This document shows, one piece after another, positions 6,944 to 16,510 of a DNA stretch of 50,402 nucleotides; the stretch's first letter is position 1; every line of letters starts with the position of its first letter. The notes below the pieces were generated by a model. The model had not been told where the DNA came from. It made no database searches and was given only the letters and a program-made list of their open reading frames with translations. The translations under genes and the position numbers were made by a program. Where the stretch lies: contig SUTT01000011.1 in assembly GCA_015152565.1 (NCBI GenBank), positions 1-50,402 of the forward strand. Direction: 5' to 3'. This DNA is from Cyanobacteria bacterium SIG27 (GTDB taxonomy: Bacteria > Cyanobacteriota > Vampirovibrionia > Gastranaerophilales > Gastranaerophilaceae).

Positions 6944-8704
6944 TTATTTTTTATTAATTGCTGCAAATTGTTCAACTCTGCCCTCGTAAAGTGGAGCTAG
7001 TTTTGTTGATTGTTGAGGAATTAGACCTTCATCTATTGGAGAATAAACTCTATAGTCAATATCAGCAAAACAGTTATCTATTGATTCAATTGCAACTAAT
7101 TTTTCTTCATCAATATGACCAGCTTCAATCATATCAGCGATAGTTTCAAATCTTTCAACGTGTTCTCTAAATCTATCTGTAGCATAGTCTTTAGCTTGCC
7201 ATGTTGTAATTAAGAATGGCCAATCTGAAGATTGAAGAAGCAATTCTTCTCTTGCTAGTTGATTTAATGCTCTTAACATTAACTTATCTTCTGGAACTTT
7301 ATCATATTTTGAAACAATATCAATAATACGTTTTTCAGTCGCATGGATAATTGGCCACATCCATTCTGTTAAATGGTTTTGCCATACCCAGAAGTGTCCG
7401 CCTTGACCCCAAGAAGATTCAGGAATTTGAATTGCTTCTGTTGGTGGATGAGCTTTTAGATATTCACCAGCTGTCATCATTTCAACTTCTGGAACGTATT
7501 GATTTAATTTTTTAATTACTTGTTTAATAAATTCAATACCTTCAAACCACCAGTGTCCGTATAGTTCTGTATCAAATGAAACCATAACAAGACCTTCTTT
7601 GTTGTTTGCTTTCTTGTAGTCGTTTAACAAGTGGTAAATCAAGTTTGTATAATGGTCTGAGTTAGAATTAACTTGATTCATCGCCAATACTGGGTCGTAG
7701 AGCATTTTATCCCCAAGGTCAGTAGTTGATGAAGTAATTCTCCAGTAGTGCATGCCAGAGTTGCAATCTTTTCTGTGAAATTCTCTGTAACATCCATCTC
7801 CAGGATAGCCATCAGCTGCTGACCAAACTTGGAATCCAGCTCTATCGTTTCTACCCATCACGGCAACTTGTGCATCAGGTAACCAATAAGCACTATATGT
7901 GTCATATCCGGTTGCCTCTCTTTTTGGTAATGGTATATACTCAATATTTCCGTAGACTCCGATATTTCTACGGTTTCCGATAGAGTTTCCACCCTCAATC
8001 ACGTGTGATTCGGTGAAGAAATATTCAATATCATTGTTTTGTAAAGTTACTTCTACAGCAGGACGCCAATGTTTTTTGCCGTCCTTTCCAATGTATTCAT
8101 AGCCTTGTCTATAAGCACATTCAGGCAACCAACATCCTTTAGCTTTTTTGCCAAAAAGTTTTTTAGTTGTGTCTGAACCTACTTTAAATTGAGCGTTTAA
8201 GTTTGTATCTGTTGCAAGCAATGGAGAGAAACCATGGGTTGCACCAGAAGTTGTAATTTCAATACAACCTAAATCTTGATATTTTCTAAAACCAGAAATT
8301 AAATCTCTATTAAATTTATTGATAAATAGGTCTTTAATCCTGTTATACCAATCAAAATAATATTTTGCTAAGTATTTTAAGTGCTGAGAATGAGCTACTT
8401 CTGGATCTGGATAGCGCTCTAAATCCTCGGCTACTGCTTTAATTCTTGCATCTAGATATTCAATAAACCCTTGTTGTAAATGTGGGTCATTTAATTGTTC
8501 AGCTAAAATCGGAGTAATTCCAACAGTTAATTTTGCTTTAATTCCTTCGTCGTATAATTCTGAAATCATGTTTAACAATGGAACGTATGTTTCTTCCATA
8601 CATTCATATAAACACTCCTCACCAAAAGGCCACATACCAGCCATTCTGTAATATGGCAGATGCGAATGTAACATAAAGACAAATTGTCCTACTTTTTGTA
8701 CCAT
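6944..8704 (-). CDS. GH57 1,4-alpha-glucan branching enzyme
   Basis: This 586-aa protein has the GH57 signatures. HSHLPYY (residues 13-19) is motif 1, CWLPECAYR (191-199) contains the predicted nucleophile E195, and SFDTELYGHWWFEG (from 376) contains the acid/base D378. Further on, SSWGQGGHFWVWQN is typical of the branching-enzyme/AmyC group. The enzyme is cytoplasmic and cuts alpha-1,4 glucan and re-forms alpha-1,6 branches during glycogen synthesis. It is slightly longer than many family members because of its C-terminal helical domain. A GGAGG lies 12 nt before the ATG. No other glycogen gene is in the window; the gene stands alone between a terminator and a 150-bp AT-rich spacer. Confidence 0.9.
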   Translation of the reverse strand: MVQKVGQFVFMLHSHLPYYRMAGMWPFGEECLYECMEETYVPLLNMISELYDEGIKAKLTVGITPILAEQLNDPHLQQGFIEYLDARIKAVAEDLERYPDPEVAHSQHLKYLAKYYFDWYNRIKDLFINKFNRDLISGFRKYQDLGCIEITTSGATHGFSPLLATDTNLNAQFKVGSDTTKKLFGKKAKGCWLPECAYRQGYEYIGKDGKKHWRPAVEVTLQNNDIEYFFTESHVIEGGNSIGNRRNIGVYGNIEYIPLPKREATGYDTYSAYWLPDAQVAVMGRNDRAGFQVWSAADGYPGDGCYREFHRKDCNSGMHYWRITSSTTDLGDKMLYDPVLAMNQVNSNSDHYTNLIYHLLNDYKKANNKEGLVMVSFDTELYGHWWFEGIEFIKQVIKKLNQYVPEVEMMTAGEYLKAHPPTEAIQIPESSWGQGGHFWVWQNHLTEWMWPIIHATEKRIIDIVSKYDKVPEDKLMLRALNQLAREELLLQSSDWPFLITTWQAKDYATDRFREHVERFETIADMIEAGHIDEEKLVAIESIDNCFADIDYRVYSPIDEGLIPQQSTKLAPLYEGRVEQFAAINKK

Positions 8705-8868
8705 AGTAATTTATTGCCTCCGACTTTCTATTTTTTTATATTCTTACTTCTACTTATACCATAAATTATAATAAAAAATAATCATTTAGAATTAGTACAT
8801 TTGTATAAATTTACTAAAGTTAATAATTATAAAGAATTATTTTTTATTTTAAATGGCAATTTTTAACG

Positions 8869-8897
8869 TTGAGGTGTTTTATCGTCTATGGTATAAT
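8869..8897 (+). promoter_or_regulatory. sigma-70-type promoter of the 60-aa gene
   Basis: TTGAGG (8869-8874) and TATAAT (8892-8897) are separated by 17 bp, with the ATG 31 bp beyond the -10 box. This is one of the clearest vegetative promoters in the window. Confidence 0.8.
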
Positions 8898-8927
8898 ACA
8901 TGTGTAAGTGTGCGAAAAGGAGGGTCT

Positions 8928-9110
8928 ATGATTCAACCAATCAAGGCTATTGCATCAAGAACAATGATGTCTAATCCGATTGCACTTAATCCACAGATGA
9001 CATATAGAAATTCTTTGAATTTTGCATCTCGTGGAGAAAAGTTAAACATTGATTGTAATGAAGTTCGCTCAATTACAAAAAATGGTCAAAAATTAGACAT
9101 TATGGCATAA
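8928..9110 (+). CDS. small hypothetical protein with NFAS motif, 60 aa
   Basis: I recognise no domain. The start is fixed by AAAAGGAGGG just before the ATG and by the promoter at 8869-8897; the reading frame is open further upstream but that part precedes the RNA start. The first 31 residues are Met/Asn/Pro/Ser-rich and lead into SLNFASRGEK (F32), the N-terminal signature seen in several larger proteins here. Only 25 residues follow it. The protein is therefore nearly a free-standing copy of the tag region. It ends NGQKLDIMA and has no membrane segment. A terminator follows immediately, so it is expressed as a single-gene transcript. Confidence 0.7.
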   Translation: MIQPIKAIASRTMMSNPIALNPQMTYRNSLNFASRGEKLNIDCNEVRSITKNGQKLDIMA

Positions 9111-9123
9111 GCCAATTTATACC

Positions 9124-9146
9124 AAGTCGGGTTTATCCCGACTTTT
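9124..9146 (+). terminator. Rho-independent terminator
   Basis: Arms AAGTCGGG (9124-9131) and CCCGACTT (9137-9144) are followed by a T-rich stretch, just after the 60-aa gene. Confidence 0.8.
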
Positions 9147-9169
9147 GATTTTTAAGGTAAACTATTTTT

Positions 9170-10951
9170 ATGGAAAAACTGGAACTTTTAGCCCCTGCAC
9201 AAAACTACAAAACTGCAATTAGCGCCATAAACTGCGGAGCTGATGCAATTTATATTGGTGCTCCAAAATTTGGCGCAAGAATTAATGCCAAAAATTCTCT
9301 TGATGATATTAAACGTGTTGTTGATTTTGCTCATCTTTTTAATGTCAAAGTTTATGTCACAATTAATACGATTTTAGATGATGATGAACTAATTGAATGT
9401 GAAAAATTAATTAACGAATTATATGAAATTCAAGTGGATGCAATAATCATTCAAGATTTTGGAATTTTACAATTATCATTAGAAAATAAACTTCCACCAA
9501 TAGCACTTCATGCAAGCACTCAGTGTGATATTAGAGATATTGAAAAAGTAAAATTCTTTGAAGAAATTGGTTTAAAAAGAGTCATTTTAGCAAGAGAAAC
9601 TAACTTAGATTTAATCGAAAAAATCAAAAAAAATACAAATATTCAACTAGAACACTTTATCCATGGAGCACTTTGTGTAAGTTATTCTGGCCAATGTTAT
9701 ATGTCAGCATATATCGGAGGAAGAAGCGCTAATAGGGGTGAATGCGCTCAAGCTTGCAGGAAAAAATATTCGCTTATTGATAAAAATGGAAAAACAATAT
9801 TAAAAAACCAATATTTATTATCTTTAAAAGATAACAATCTATCTAATCATCTTGATAAATTAATTAAAGCAGGAGTTATGAGCTTTAAAATTGAAGGAAG
9901 ATTAAAAGATGAAAATTATGTAAAAAACACTGTTCTTTTTTATCATAATCTATTGAAAAAATATCCTCGCCAAAGCCATGGAACTGTTATAGCAGATTTT
10001 ACTCCAAACCCCGATAAAACATTTAATCGTGGCTTTTGTGATGATTATTTATTTAACAAAAAAGACAATATCTATAATTTTTTAACTCCAAAATCAATTG
10101 GAGAATGCATTGGTACAGTTATAAGCTCAAATGATAAATGTTTTGTTGTTAAAACAAAAAAAGAAATTATTCCGCAAGATGGTTTATGCTTTATTTCAGG
10201 TAAAGAATTTGTTGGTTGTTTAGTTAACAAATGCGAAAAAACAAAAGATGGGATTAAAATTTATCCAAATAAAAAATTAAACATCCAAAAAGGAATAGAA
10301 ATTTATAGAAACTTAGATATTGAATTTAATAAAACTCTAGAAAACTCAAAAAACACAAGAAAATTAAATGTTTCATTTGAAATTTATGAAAATAAAATTA
10401 AAGTTTTTGATGAATTTAACAATAAAGTTGAGCTTGATTTTGAATATAGCGAATTAGCGAACAATCAAGAAACAATGAAGCAAAACTTCATTAAAGCACT
10501 ATCTAAAACAAATGAAACTCCGTATTTAGTTAAAAATATTGAATTTAGAGTTGAAAGTTTACCATTTTTACCTATTTCTAAAATTAATGAATTAAGAAGA
10601 GAAATTTTAGAAAAATTAAGCGAAAAAATATTATCAAAATATAGAACAAAAAAACAAAAGCCAATCGACATTGCAAAATTCCCAATCGACAAAGGTGATT
10701 ATCGATTAAATGTTCATAATTTAAAAGCTAAAGAATTTTATGAAATGTGCGATTGCAAAGTTAATGAAATGTCTTTTGAAACAAACAAAAATCATAAAAA
10801 TTGCGAACTTATGAGGACAAAACACTGTTTAAAAAGAGCAACTCTAGGCTGCAACAACCAAGAAGAACTGTTTTTAATCGATGAAAAAGGAGTTAAATAT
10901 CCACTTCATTTTGATTGCAAAAATTGCGAAATGGTAATTTTAACTCCTTAA
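9170..10951 (+). CDS. U32 peptidase-family protein, RlhA-like
   Basis: Residues 1-45 (LLAPAQNYKTAISAINCGAD...) and the block EHFIHGALCVSYSGQCY (161-177), followed by NRGECAQACRKKY, are diagnostic of the U32 family. The family includes the prephenate-dependent hydroxylation proteins RlhA (23S rRNA C2501) and TrhP (tRNA U34). At 593 aa it is longer than TrhP (about 450 aa). Its C-terminal cysteine block (MRTKHCLKRATLGC... FDCKNCEM) resembles the RlhA-type C-terminus. I therefore favour RlhA-like RNA hydroxylation over true protease activity. The conserved cysteines probably bind an iron-sulfur cluster. The gene lies 23 bp after a terminator and converges with waaA four bp downstream. Only a weak AAGG-like site precedes the ATG. 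Confidence 0.8.
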   Translation: MEKLELLAPAQNYKTAISAINCGADAIYIGAPKFGARINAKNSLDDIKRVVDFAHLFNVKVYVTINTILDDDELIECEKLINELYEIQVDAIIIQDFGILQLSLENKLPPIALHASTQCDIRDIEKVKFFEEIGLKRVILARETNLDLIEKIKKNTNIQLEHFIHGALCVSYSGQCYMSAYIGGRSANRGECAQACRKKYSLIDKNGKTILKNQYLLSLKDNNLSNHLDKLIKAGVMSFKIEGRLKDENYVKNTVLFYHNLLKKYPRQSHGTVIADFTPNPDKTFNRGFCDDYLFNKKDNIYNFLTPKSIGECIGTVISSNDKCFVVKTKKEIIPQDGLCFISGKEFVGCLVNKCEKTKDGIKIYPNKKLNIQKGIEIYRNLDIEFNKTLENSKNTRKLNVSFEIYENKIKVFDEFNNKVELDFEYSELANNQETMKQNFIKALSKTNETPYLVKNIEFRVESLPFLPISKINELRREILEKLSEKILSKYRTKKQKPIDIAKFPIDKGDYRLNVHNLKAKEFYEMCDCKVNEMSFETNKNHKNCELMRTKHCLKRATLGCNNQEELFLIDEKGVKYPLHFDCKNCEMVILTP

Positions 10952-10955
10952 ACAA

Positions 10956-12218
10956 TTATTTTAAAATTTCTTTTAATTTTCCAACAACAAATTCAAGAGC
11001 GCCTTGTTGGTCTTGAATACATTTTTCGCAACCTTCTGTCGCTTGGTTATATGCACCAGATTCAAGCAGCAAGCTTTTTAAGACTCTTCCCATATCAACT
11101 TCATCTTTTACGATATAAGCTGCTTTTTCACGCTGTAAAATTGCATAGATATCTCTGAAATTTTTAATAGATGGTCCAGATACAGCAGGTTTTGAATAAA
11201 TTGTTGCTTCAAGAGGATTGTGTCCGCCTGTTTTATTAAAACTACCGCCAATAAAAGCAACATCAGCTAATGCGTATAATTTTGATAATTCACCCAAAGT
11301 ATCAATTACAACAATATCATTATTTTCAAAAGTTGCATTTTTGGTTCTTAAACCATATTTAAAATTAGTTTTTTGTAAAACTTTTAAAACTTCATCAATT
11401 CTATTGTTATGACGAGGAGCAAGAATTAATTTTAAATCAATGATTTTGCTTTTTAATTGATTATATACTTTTAAAACTATTTCCTCTTCTCCTTTGTGAG
11501 TAGAACCTGCTATTAAAACTTTGGCATCGCCTGCTTTTAAGTCAATATCACATTCTTTTTTAGATATTTCAAATTTAAGATTTTTCATAACTGAGCATAC
11601 TTTAGGGTCAGCGCCAATAGCAATAAATCTATCTTTATCTACTTCACTTTGACAATAAATTGCGCTGTATTTCCTTAATGCTGGTTTTAGAAAATCTTTA
11701 AATTTTAAATATGATTTATATGATTCATCTGAAATTCTGCCATTTATAATGTATAGAGGGATTTTTCTTTCTTTGCAAACTTCAGCAAAATTTGGCCAAA
11801 TTTCAGTTTCAGCAATTAAAATTATGCTTGGAGATAATTTTTTAACAAATCTTCTGCAAGATTCATAAACATCCAATGGAAAATAAGTAATAAAATCTAC
11901 AATTTCACCATATTTTTTCTTTGCTATATCTTGACCTGTAACGGTTCCTGTTGTAAGTGCTATTTTATATTCAGGAAACTCTGATTTAATTTTTTTAATC
12001 AAATTTTCTAAAGAAATAATTTCACCTACACTAACCCCATGGAGCATAACAACTTTATCTCCTAAATCAGGATATGGAACTTCGCAAAGTCTTTCTCTGA
12101 TTGGAATTGGCGGTTTATTTTTTCTTTTTCTAAAATAATCAAATACAGGAACAAAATTTTTCACAGTTTGCGGGGTAATTGACTTATAATAATTTAATAA
12201 CATCTCTTGTAATGACAT
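10956..12218 (-). CDS. waaA: 3-deoxy-D-manno-octulosonic acid (Kdo) transferase
   Basis: This 420-aa GT-B glycosyltransferase adds Kdo to lipid A precursor at the inner face of the inner membrane. The N-terminal half has LHGVSVGE (59-66), with E66 matching the catalytic glutamate of WaaA, then TTGTVTGQ and TEIWPNF. The C-terminal half has the nucleotide-sugar site region (AGSTHKGEEE, APRHNNR, FIGGSFNKTGGHNPLEA). The N-terminal membrane anchor typical of E. coli WaaA is weak here; residues 8-30 are only moderately hydrophobic. AAGGAG precedes the ATG. Its presence indicates a lipopolysaccharide-type outer membrane. No other lipid A gene is adjacent. Confidence 0.93.
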   Translation of the reverse strand: MSLQEMLLNYYKSITPQTVKNFVPVFDYFRKRKNKPPIPIRERLCEVPYPDLGDKVVMLHGVSVGEIISLENLIKKIKSEFPEYKIALTTGTVTGQDIAKKKYGEIVDFITYFPLDVYESCRRFVKKLSPSIILIAETEIWPNFAEVCKERKIPLYIINGRISDESYKSYLKFKDFLKPALRKYSAIYCQSEVDKDRFIAIGADPKVCSVMKNLKFEISKKECDIDLKAGDAKVLIAGSTHKGEEEIVLKVYNQLKSKIIDLKLILAPRHNNRIDEVLKVLQKTNFKYGLRTKNATFENNDIVVIDTLGELSKLYALADVAFIGGSFNKTGGHNPLEATIYSKPAVSGPSIKNFRDIYAILQREKAAYIVKDEVDMGRVLKSLLLESGAYNQATEGCEKCIQDQQGALEFVVGKLKEILK

Positions 12219-12379
12219 ACTAATTTCTCCTTAGAAATCCATATTATCATATTTAAATGCCCTTTTCAAACCAACGATTAAAGTATATTTAAATTTTTTG
12301 TTACATTCCGACATATAAAATTTGAAAATCAATTTGTGTCCATGTTACAATTATCAAAAATCAAGGAAGTATTGCTTTT

Positions 12380-13354
12380 ATGTATGAAATCGCTGTTTTA
12401 GAAGAAAAATTTTTTAGAGTATTTCAAGGCGCATATAATGATTTTCGCCTTAAAGCCAGAACCGACTACAAATTTGAAATTGACCCACTAGTTTATGATG
12501 ATTTTATTGATTCATTCAATAAAGGTTTAATTTCTTGTATTATTTTACTTGAAGATTCAATTCCAACAGGCTTTTTGGCTTATACTGCCGTTCAAGCTGA
12601 TGTCATTGAACTTTTTGTAATTCATTGTCTTGGAACAGAAGACATTAACGAAAAAAGAAGATGTCTTTTTGAAAAATTCATGGAACTTACAAAAAGCCAA
12701 AGAAAACACGCAGTTGTTAGCTATGCAATGCTTGGCGTTCAAGAAAGTTTTAAAAAGGAAGTTGCTGAATTTAATTTTGATTTTATTGATACAGGCGTTG
12801 TTGTTTTTGATATTAAAAATAAACAACAAATTAAAGAATTATCTCAATTTAATTTCATGGAATTACCAATTGGCTATAAATTAACTCCATATAGAGATAT
12901 CTATTTTGAAGAATTGGCTGATGTAATTCATGCTTCTTTTAAGCACTCATCCGATGTTAATTTTGACGTTAGATTTTCATCATCAGATGGTTGCAGAGAT
13001 ATCACTCAAAAAATTACAACTTCAATTTATGGAAGATTTTTACCACAAGCTAGCAAAATTTTATTATACGAAAACAAGCTTGTCGGTTTTTGCTTAACTA
13101 ATGTTACAGGTGATGGAATTGCTAATTTGCCGTTAATCGGAATATTGCCAGAGCACCGTGGACAAAAATTATCCAAGTCACTTGTAAAAGCCTCGGTTTT
13201 AGATGTTGTGAAATTACATCAAGGCGGTATAATTGAATTAAACGAATTAAATGCAAGCTTAGATTTAAATCAACAAAGTGCCGTTAAGATGTATGAATCG
13301 GCAGGCTTTGTTCAGGCTTACAGATATTCACAGGCATATCTACCAAAAGGTTAA
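12380..13354 (+). CDS. GNAT-family N-acetyltransferase, probably two-domain
   Basis: The C-terminal half (about 175-324) shows the GNAT core: PYRDIYFEELADVIHASF, the acetyl-CoA loop region LIGILPEHRGQKLSKSLV, and the late motif NQQSAVKMYESAGFVQAYRY. The N-terminal half resembles a degenerate second GNAT fold (GFLAYTAVQADVIELFVIH). Substrate unknown. The ATG at 12380 is preceded by AAGGAAG. It ends 22 bp before serA on the same strand and is probably co-transcribed with it, a pairing that may only be local. No signal peptide. Confidence 0.75.
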   Translation: MYEIAVLEEKFFRVFQGAYNDFRLKARTDYKFEIDPLVYDDFIDSFNKGLISCIILLEDSIPTGFLAYTAVQADVIELFVIHCLGTEDINEKRRCLFEKFMELTKSQRKHAVVSYAMLGVQESFKKEVAEFNFDFIDTGVVVFDIKNKQQIKELSQFNFMELPIGYKLTPYRDIYFEELADVIHASFKHSSDVNFDVRFSSSDGCRDITQKITTSIYGRFLPQASKILLYENKLVGFCLTNVTGDGIANLPLIGILPEHRGQKLSKSLVKASVLDVVKLHQGGIIELNELNASLDLNQQSAVKMYESAGFVQAYRYSQAYLPKG

Positions 13355-13376
13355 TCAATATAAAGAGGAGTAAATA

Positions 13377-14960
13377 ATGGCAAAAGTTTTAATAACGGAT
13401 AAAATCAATGATTTAGCCGTAAAAATTGTGCAACGTGTAGCCGAAGTTGATAATCTTCCTACAATGGATGAAGATAAATTGTGCGAAATTATTGGAGAGT
13501 ATGACGCTCTTTTAGTTCGCTCACAAACAAAAGTTACAGCACGCATAATTGAAGCAGGTAAAAACCTTAAAATTATAGGTAGAGCTGGTGTTGGAGTGGA
13601 TAATATTGATATTCCTGCAGCAACTCAAAAAGGGATTATTGTTGTAAATTCTCCAGATGGAAACACTCATGCTGCAGCAGAACACACAATCGCTATGATG
13701 ATGGCAATGAGCAGAAATATTCCTCTGGCTGATGCTTCAGTTAAGCAAGGACTTTGGGAGCGCTCAAAATTTACTGGCGTTGAAGTATTCAATAAAACAT
13801 TAGGCGTAATTGGCTTAGGAAAAATTGGCGCTCATGTTGCAAACGTTGCAATGGCATTGGGTATGAAAGTTGTTGTTTTTGACCCTTACGCTAATAAAGA
13901 AATTGTTGAAAAAATGGGTGCAACTTATGTTGAACATTTGGACGATTTTTGGGGATTATTTGACTATTTAACAATCCATACTCCAAAAACAAAAGAAACA
14001 GCAGGTTTAATTAATACCAATACTCTAAACCGTATGAAAAAAGGTGTTAGAATTATAAACTGTGCTCGTGGCGGAATTATTGATGAAATTGCATTAGCTA
14101 AAGCAGTTGAATCAGGTCAAGTTGCCCAATGTGCAATTGATGTTTATGAAGATGAAAAAAATGTTGATAAATCTCCATTAATCAATCTAGGTAAAAACGC
14201 TATTTTAACCCCACACCTTGGAGCAAGCACAGATGAAGCGCAAATTAATGTTGCACTTGATGTTGCAAATCAAGTTGTTGAAGTATTATCAGGCAGAAAC
14301 GCAACAAGTGCAGTTAATATTCCTGCTCTTAAACCTCAAAAACTTGAAGCTGTTAAAGAATATATGAGTTTAGCTGAAAACATTGCTCAAATTGCTTCTC
14401 AATTATCAATTGGAGCAATAAAAGAGTTAAACGTTTCAGTTAGCGGAAAACTTTCAAGCTTGGATGTTTCACCTCTTGAAATTGCAATTTTAAAAGGCGT
14501 ATTAAGCGCAAATATGGTTGATGTTAATTATGTTAACGCTCCAATCATTGCAAAACAAAGAGGAATTGAAGTTAAAACAACAAAAACAAATGATGAAAGA
14601 AATACAATTTGCGTGCAAATTAAATCATCTGAAAATGAAACAATTGTTAAAGGCGCTCTGATTGCAAAAGGAATTAAAAGAATTATTCAATTCAACGATT
14701 ACTCTGCTGCAATTGAACCTAAAAAATATATGTTATTTGTTCCTCATATTAATAAACCTGGTATGGTTGCAAAAGTTGCAAGCATATTAGGGGCTGATAT
14801 GATTAACATTTCAGGCATGCAAGTTGCACAAAACAACATTGAAATTGACAAAAACGTTATGGTAATTAATGTTGATAGTATGGTTGAAGAAGAAACGTTA
14901 GAAAAAATCGCAACAATCGATGGTGTTGATAAAGCTAAATTCATTAGCTTAGAAGCATAG
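13377..14960 (+). CDS. serA: D-3-phosphoglycerate dehydrogenase
   Basis: First enzyme of serine synthesis: oxidises 3-phosphoglycerate to phosphohydroxypyruvate with NAD. The 527-aa length matches the long form. Visible elements are the Rossmann loop GVIGLGKIGAHVANVA, the catalytic-Arg region CARGGIIDE, the catalytic His in TPHLGAST, then an intervening domain and a C-terminal ACT domain (MLFVPHINKPGMVAKVASIL), which in this family mediates serine feedback. AGAGGAG lies 7 nt before the ATG. It follows the GNAT gene by 22 bp and ends at a strong terminator. It provides the carbon skeleton that cysK (40828) would use after serine acetylation, though no cysE is in the window. Confidence 0.96.
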   Translation: MAKVLITDKINDLAVKIVQRVAEVDNLPTMDEDKLCEIIGEYDALLVRSQTKVTARIIEAGKNLKIIGRAGVGVDNIDIPAATQKGIIVVNSPDGNTHAAAEHTIAMMMAMSRNIPLADASVKQGLWERSKFTGVEVFNKTLGVIGLGKIGAHVANVAMALGMKVVVFDPYANKEIVEKMGATYVEHLDDFWGLFDYLTIHTPKTKETAGLINTNTLNRMKKGVRIINCARGGIIDEIALAKAVESGQVAQCAIDVYEDEKNVDKSPLINLGKNAILTPHLGASTDEAQINVALDVANQVVEVLSGRNATSAVNIPALKPQKLEAVKEYMSLAENIAQIASQLSIGAIKELNVSVSGKLSSLDVSPLEIAILKGVLSANMVDVNYVNAPIIAKQRGIEVKTTKTNDERNTICVQIKSSENETIVKGALIAKGIKRIIQFNDYSAAIEPKKYMLFVPHINKPGMVAKVASILGADMINISGMQVAQNNIEIDKNVMVINVDSMVEEETLEKIATIDGVDKAKFISLEA

Positions 14961-14978
14961 TCGAGATTGATTAACAAC

Positions 14979-15009
14979 AAAAACAGCCTCTTTGAAAGAG
15001 GCTGTTTTT
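14979..15009. terminator. bidirectional terminator
   Basis: Fifteen-bp arms 14979-14993 and 14995-15009 with A-run and T-run flanks lie between the convergent serA and PHP-domain genes. The right arm reaches the PHP stop codon. Confidence 0.9.
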
Positions 15010-15638
15010 TAGTTTAATTTCCCATGTTCATCAGAACCACCTGTTTGAATAAGATTATATTTTTTTGCTAATTCAAATGGTAATTTTCGAGAAGAAAATT
15101 TTACAATTCCCCTAAATCTATCGTATGGGTAATAAACCTCTATTCCATCAAGCCCAAAACTAACCATTTTTTTAACAAAACCATCTAAATTAATAACATT
15201 ACAACAACAAGGATGAGCCAAAACCGCAATTCCACCAGCGTTATGGATTGCTTCAATAACTGTTTTTGGATGACGAGATTTAAAAAGTCTAATTAAATCA
15301 TTTTTTTGTTCTTTTTCACTTTTTGCACATAAATTATTTATTTTTTCATTTTCAATATCAATTCCATAACCCAAAATATGCAACAGCGTCATTTTATAAA
15401 TGCAATCAAACTCAACGCCTTTAATTAAAATTTCATCATTTTTATATTTTGTTTTTTTGTGCCCTAAAACGCAATTATGGTCTGTAATTGCAATATATTT
15501 CATGTTTAAATTCTTAGCTTGCTCAACTAAAAAATCAAAATCTTCAGAACCATCTGAAAAATTTGAATGTATATGCAAATTAATTTTTGAATAAAAATCT
15601 TCTTTGTTAAAACTTTTAAATAACTCTTTTATATCCAT
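15009..15638 (-). CDS. PHP-domain metal-dependent phosphoesterase
   Basis: The four PHP metal-binding motifs are visible: NLHIHSNFSDGS near the N-terminus, AITDHN, GIAVLAHPCCC, and TGGSDEHG near the C-terminus. The protein resembles the TrpH/YciV group (RNase AM, 3',5'-nucleoside bisphosphate phosphatase), so it likely hydrolyses small phosphate esters or nucleotide 5' ends in the cytoplasm. At 209 aa it is shorter than the roughly 280 aa of TrpH, lacking part of the insertion region. I chose ATG 15638 over an upstream TTG without a ribosome site. It shares a short intergenic region with the divergent membrane-protein gene. Confidence 0.85.
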   Translation of the reverse strand: MDIKELFKSFNKEDFYSKINLHIHSNFSDGSEDFDFLVEQAKNLNMKYIAITDHNCVLGHKKTKYKNDEILIKGVEFDCIYKMTLLHILGYGIDIENEKINNLCAKSEKEQKNDLIRLFKSRHPKTVIEAIHNAGGIAVLAHPCCCNVINLDGFVKKMVSFGLDGIEVYYPYDRFRGIVKFSSRKLPFELAKKYNLIQTGGSDEHGKLN

Positions 15639-15649
15639 AACAATAATAG

Positions 15650-15668
15650 TATAATCCAAGAATAGGAG
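15650..15668 (+). promoter_or_regulatory. -10 box and ribosome site of the membrane-protein gene
   Basis: TATAAT at 15650-15655 and AGGAG at about 15664-15668 precede the ATG at 15676. This fixes the start and implies a very short leader. Confidence 0.6.
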
Positions 15669-15675
15669 AAAAGTT

Positions 15676-16428
15676 ATGTTTAAAAATTATTTAATAGAAC
15701 TTGGTAATATATTTAAAAATTCAGGAGTGATTTTTGTTAAAAATTTCAGAAAAAACACTTTATATATTTGGTTTTTAGCGTTTTTACAAATAATACTTGC
15801 TATTCCAATTTTATATTTTAACAATACAATTGGCTTTTCAGATTTATTACCACTACACAAAGCTTTTTGGATTTTTGGCGTTTTATTATATTATATTTTA
15901 TTCTTTTTAATGTATAAAAAAATATTCAAAATTGCCACAAACGAATTTCAAAAACCAAAATTAAAATATCCAAGAATAATTAAAGCCTTGATTTTATTAG
16001 GTATATTTAACTCTATTCCATTTTTAGTTTTTCTATTATTCCTATATATCACTCAATTTATACCTCAAAGCGCAATATTTTTAAAAATTGCTTCTAACTT
16101 TTTTACCTATATTTTTTATTTTGCAATGTGTCTTTCAGTTGGTACAATTGCCTATTTTCAAGAAAAAAACGAATTTTTTGCTCTACTAGAAACATTTAAA
16201 ATATTTTTTAAAAAATTAAAATACATTGTTCCAGTGTTTTTTGTTGTGTTTTTAATTGCTTTTATTTTAATGATTTTAATTTGCGCAACTTTATATGCTG
16301 TTGCAATATACTTTGGATTTTTAACCAATGCCCTAATAAGCACAATTCAAGTGGTAGTGAGCATATATTCTCTACATTTAATTGTTGGTTTATCAATCGG
16401 AGCGCAGGTTTCAATAATTAAAAAATAA
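15676..16428 (+). CDS. polytopic membrane protein, unknown function
   Basis: The 250-aa protein has about six hydrophobic helices, including WFLAFLQIILAIPILYF, FWIFGVLLYYILFFLMY, ALILLGIFNSIPFLVFLLF, FFTYIFYFAMCLSVGTIAYF and IVPVFFVVFLIAFILMILI. Loops are short and Lys-rich. There is no signal peptide and no recognisable transporter motif. The pattern resembles small integral membrane proteins that bacteria carry without a known role (the YesL/DUF975 kind in general look, not shown by motif). Start chosen from AGGAG. The gene stands alone, followed by 80 bp with a promoter for the next gene. Confidence 0.65.
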   Translation: MFKNYLIELGNIFKNSGVIFVKNFRKNTLYIWFLAFLQIILAIPILYFNNTIGFSDLLPLHKAFWIFGVLLYYILFFLMYKKIFKIATNEFQKPKLKYPRIIKALILLGIFNSIPFLVFLLFLYITQFIPQSAIFLKIASNFFTYIFYFAMCLSVGTIAYFQEKNEFFALLETFKIFFKKLKYIVPVFFVVFLIAFILMILICATLYAVAIYFGFLTNALISTIQVVVSIYSLHLIVGLSIGAQVSIIKK

Positions 16429-16452
16429 CCCTAAACAACCAAAAACCACATC

Positions 16453-16481
16453 TTGAAACACTTTCAAATAAGTGCTATAAT
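16453..16481 (+). promoter_or_regulatory. sigma-70-type promoter of 16511-16780
   Basis: TTGAAA (16453-16458) and TATAAT (16476-16481) have a 17-bp spacer, 29 bp before the ATG. Confidence 0.8.
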
Positions 16482-16510
16482 TATAGTAGAAATAAGAAAG
16501 AAGTGCTCTA

